DNA of 64,000 bases from Nilaparvata lugens (Eukaryota > Arthropoda > Insecta > Hemiptera > Delphacidae). Positions within the stretch are counted from its first letter, which is position 1. The number at the start of each line of letters is the position of its first letter. The notes below the pieces were generated by a model that was not told the DNA's origin, ran no database searches, and saw nothing but the letters and a program-made list of their open reading frames with translations. The position numbers were made by a program, and so were the translations under genes. Below are positions 62,601 to 64,000 of this stretch, in pieces. The stretch covers positions 19,618,532 to 19,682,531 of the forward strand of contig NC_052510.1 of assembly GCF_014356525.2 (NCBI RefSeq). The letters run 5' to 3'.

Positions 62601-63066
62601 ACAATGAACAAAAATGTTTGCTCACTCATCAACAAAACAATGTTTAGATCACCAGCAATCCCATCAGTAACACCTAAAGCGCAGATTACTTCAACAAGGA
62701 AATACATTATTCATTTTGGATTGAGTTCGTAAAGTTTGTGAAAAAATTCATGAAATATAATTTCTCAATACAATATAAATTAATATTATTTTGTTTAGTA
62801 GTTATCAGATTTGAAACAATGAATAGAATTTTTATTTTATTTAACAATAATACAGAAATCATCCATAGAGTTGAAAAACGTCACATTATTTTAATAAATC
62901 AATTCATTATGTTATTTGAATTGAGAAGCGAACTGAACTGCTCACCTGTTTCCTATTGACAGCTTTGGGCTGCAATTTGGGTGGCGGGGGCCTGGGTGGA
63001 GGGGGCTTCTTCTTAGTGGCCAAGGTTGTCTCCGACCTCGAGAACTTCCTATCCATGAATGGATCA
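54131..63066 (-). CDS. SH3D19-like endocytic adaptor, C-terminal six exons (5' end outside window)
   Basis: Six minus-strand exons (62946-63066, 59986-60255, 58195-58629, 57030-57110, 55058-55264, 54131-54256) join in compatible phases and give about 413 residues to the stop TGA at 54133-54131. The order is a basic Pro-rich segment (KKPPPPRPPPPKL), a Gly/Ser-rich linker with TLIDFNSPPASPTLT, a Pro-rich exon, then two SH3 domains. SH3-1 reads YCIAQYDYEATHPDDLSFK, WLKGQLMGKEGIFPESF; SH3-2 reads AIALYTFTPETWDDLSF, DDWLYGECGGRRGQFPANF. DPF occurs twice (DPFMDRK and ESDPFSP) and GFEDDF fits the FxDxF motif that binds the AP2 alpha appendage, so a role in clathrin-mediated endocytosis is inferred. 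SH3D19/EVE1 is the closest family I recall (Pro-rich linker, ALxSFTxETxDDLSF-type SH3), but human SH3D19 has more SH3 domains; other multi-SH3 adaptors remain possible. Exons 58195-58629 and 59986-60255 are much GC-richer than the introns. Confidence 0.75.
54257..55057 (-). other. Last intron of the SH3 adaptor
   Basis: AT-rich; no gene or confident repeat. A run of 11 T lies near 54961-54971. Confidence 0.45.
55058..55264 (-). CDS. SH3 adaptor, end of SH3-1 and start of SH3-2
   Basis: Encodes VNDVISLISRVNAEWLKGQL, GKEGIFPESFVNVV, a short linker, then AKAIALYTFTPETWDDLSFQ; 69 codons; donor GTGCTG. Confidence 0.92.
55800..56500 (-). mobile_element. LINE fragments of two families in an SH3-gene intron
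   Basis: Plus-strand 55850-56030 encodes NKIEYTLRHRNYITQRYNNA and RAPEFRIPFILNSLPLELTM, the C-terminal end of one RT type. Minus-strand 56490-56045 encodes PILLYGSESWTVSKKDKSQI, MKCLRRIVGKTRRDRVRNDR and ERILSWYGHLLRMDENRKP, the RT C-terminal region of another non-LTR type. Both are truncated and broken. Confidence 0.75.
56614..56641 (+). repeat. (GT)n microsatellite
   Basis: About 14 GT units in the intron between 55264 and 57030. Confidence 0.9.
57030..57110 (-). CDS. SH3 adaptor, SH3-1 N-terminal half
   Basis: Acceptor ATTTTTTAAG. Encodes DTVERKKPYCIAQYDYEA and HPDDLSFK (ALYDY-type motif); 27 codons; donor GTAAGA. Confidence 0.9.
57345..57850. repeat. Foldback element
   Basis: Left arm about 57345-57450 (GAGAGATGAATGGACCTACA then GAAGCGATTTTAC and ATTCAGAGGTCACC) matches the inverse of about 57730-57850. 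Confidence 0.85.
57862..58027. repeat. Three-copy motif, two direct and one inverted
   Basis: CATGGCAACACCTGCCACAT continuing to TTCAGCTGAACT occurs at about 57864-57897 and 57941-57974, and inverted (AGTTCAGCTAAAGATGTGGC) at about 57993-58028. Confidence 0.85.
58195..58629 (-). CDS. SH3 adaptor, Pro-rich exon with FxDxF and DPF
   Basis: Encodes VESGFEDDFDFL at the start, ESDPFSPLRRASPGLSMPP, FKPTIIRGAYTGKPKRPPP and a PPPPPPP run before LPPRPTTLMS; 145 codons; donor GTCAGT. The Pro-rich motifs (KRPPPMK, LPPRPT) are plausible SH3 ligands. Confidence 0.88.
59510..59660 (+). repeat. GC-rich repeat of unknown family
   Basis: A GC-rich island (GGGGAGTCCCTTGCGGGAAG onward, then CCGGGACCGACAGTTTAACG) inside an AT-rich intron. 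Its boundaries cannot be set from this window and no second copy was seen here. Confidence 0.4.
59986..60255 (-). CDS. SH3 adaptor, Gly/Ser-rich linker exon
   Basis: Encodes APTQLLTNIFGRKQPSK, a poly-Gly stretch and NVPSATLIDFNSPPASPTLT; 90 codons, phase 0 at both ends; donor GTGAGT. Confidence 0.85.
60256..62945 (-). other. Intron of the SH3 adaptor
   Basis: 2.7 kb AT-rich; no exon found. 62460-62515 holds one conserved-loop hairpin (ACAGGCAATTGCCCAAAAC between GGAAA and TTTCC). Confidence 0.5.
62946..63066 (-). CDS. SH3 adaptor, Pro-rich exon with DPF
   Basis: Acceptor GTTTGCAG. Encodes DPFMDRKFSRSETTLATKK then a polyproline run and KLQPKAVNRKQ; donor GTGAGC. Starts one base into the frame, so earlier exons lie right of the window or in 63067-64000. 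Confidence 0.85.
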
Positions 63067-63440
63067 CTGCAAACGATTCTCATCTTATTGAACTCAATTA
63101 ATTCTAATCTTTCTATTTAAAAAATTATGGTGTAACTCATCCTTGTCAAAAAATGTTTAATGTAAAACGCTTTAAATATTACATTAATATATTATAAAAC
63201 ATTATAACGAAGAATGCTTGACTAAGAACTTGAAGGAAATTAATAGTAATTTTTCAATACAGGGTTAGGTATGAGATTGATTGATTTTTATTTTGTGCTA
63301 GAGATTTATTTTGTTCTGAGAGATAAAATTGCAAGAAGTGAAAATTATAATTTATTATTTGAAATATGGCAATAATATGAAGCCATGTATGTAGGTACCA
63401 TATTTGAAAAATATAAATTATATCGAATATGAATATATTG

Positions 63441-63560
63441 ACGTTTTCAAACTTACCGATTGTCGGCCGACACTCAGCATTGTCCTCAAACTGCTGATTC
63501 TCAGCCAATCGGAGGATAGCTTCTGAGTGTCGGCTGACAATCGATAAGTGTGAAAACGGC
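63441..63560. repeat. Palindromic MITE
   Basis: Arms 63441-63477 and 63523-63560 share CGTTTTCA, CGATTGTC and GCCGACACTCAG as inverted copies, with a loop of about 45 bp. Confidence 0.85.
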
Positions 63561-63566
63561 TATTAT

Positions 63567-64000
63567 ATAGAAAATACTGAATATTTCACAATCTAACATA
63601 ATCAGCTAGATATTCAGTTATTAAAAATCGAGTTTTTAATTGTTTTATAATAAAAAGTAAAATTCGTCCACTTAACTAGATTAGAAGTGAGAAGTTTTCA
63701 ATTTTTGAAATATGAAAATTTATCATTATTGTATGATATTGTATGAAGTATGAAATTCGTTTTACATTGCAGAACGGATTTATTTTAAGTTGGTCCACTT
63801 ATTTTATCATGATAATGCATCATTTGTATGATACTTGTATGAAGTATGAAATTCATTTTACATTGCAAAGCCCAACTTGGTGGATGACCCAGACGCTACG
63901 AATTTGAAGTCTTATCTATAAATTGAAGTCTTATTGTTTGTTTATAATATTTATCCACGTCTTAAGATTGGGTACAACGTAGTTAATTAGTAGTCATATT
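63567..64000. other. Right-edge sequence with a direct repeat
   Basis: No exon recognised. GTATGAAGTATGAAATTC then TTTTACATTGCA occurs at about 63743-63772 and about 63838-63868. Confidence 0.6.

Overview
This is a eukaryotic, AT-rich window with small multi-exon genes, long introns with GT-AG borders, and many decayed transposable elements. The proteins (LSM10, an FGF, SCOC, CHIC and a two-SH3 adaptor) and the abundance of non-LTR retrotransposon debris, MITEs and foldback repeats point to an insect. The repeat style reminds me of sap-feeding hemipterans such as planthoppers, but the species is inference. No bacterial operons, CRISPR arrays, rRNA or clear tRNA genes were seen.

Layout. (1) 1-508, minus: first coding exon of a protein resembling the N-terminus of telomerase reverse transcriptase, running off the left edge. 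(2) 0.9-5.95 kb: dead LINE sequence split by a PIF/Harbinger-like element with 31-bp terminal inverted repeats; part of the composite is tandemly duplicated (about 1.77 kb units). (3) 6780-9766, plus: complete three-exon LSM10, the U7 snRNP Sm-like protein. (4) 10.1-14.4 kb: two 1.1-kb direct repeats around a foldback and other repeats. (5) 14587-22011, minus: complete four-exon FGF1-like growth factor whose first intron holds a broken LINE that itself carries an 876-bp insertion with 13-bp target duplications. (6) 23895-24656, minus: intronless 253-residue orphan ORF. (7) 26581-32855, minus: complete four-exon SCOC. (8) 33404-45313, plus: complete four-exon CHIC1/2 homologue, head-to-head with SCOC across about 550 bp. 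(9) 45.4-54.1 kb: no gene recognised; MITEs and repeat families. (10) 54131-63066, minus: six 3' exons of an SH3D19-like endocytic adaptor, continuing beyond the right edge.

The genes do not form one pathway. LSM10 serves histone pre-mRNA 3'-end processing; SCOC, CHIC and the SH3 adaptor all belong to membrane-trafficking families; the FGF is a signalling ligand. The only arrangement that suggests shared control is the SCOC/CHIC divergent pair.

No clearly novel protein system was found. The most unusual signals are the nested and duplicated Harbinger-in-LINE structure, a short motif found at six sites inside hairpins whose stems differ in sequence but stay complementary, and a 22-bp motif shared between otherwise different repeat families.
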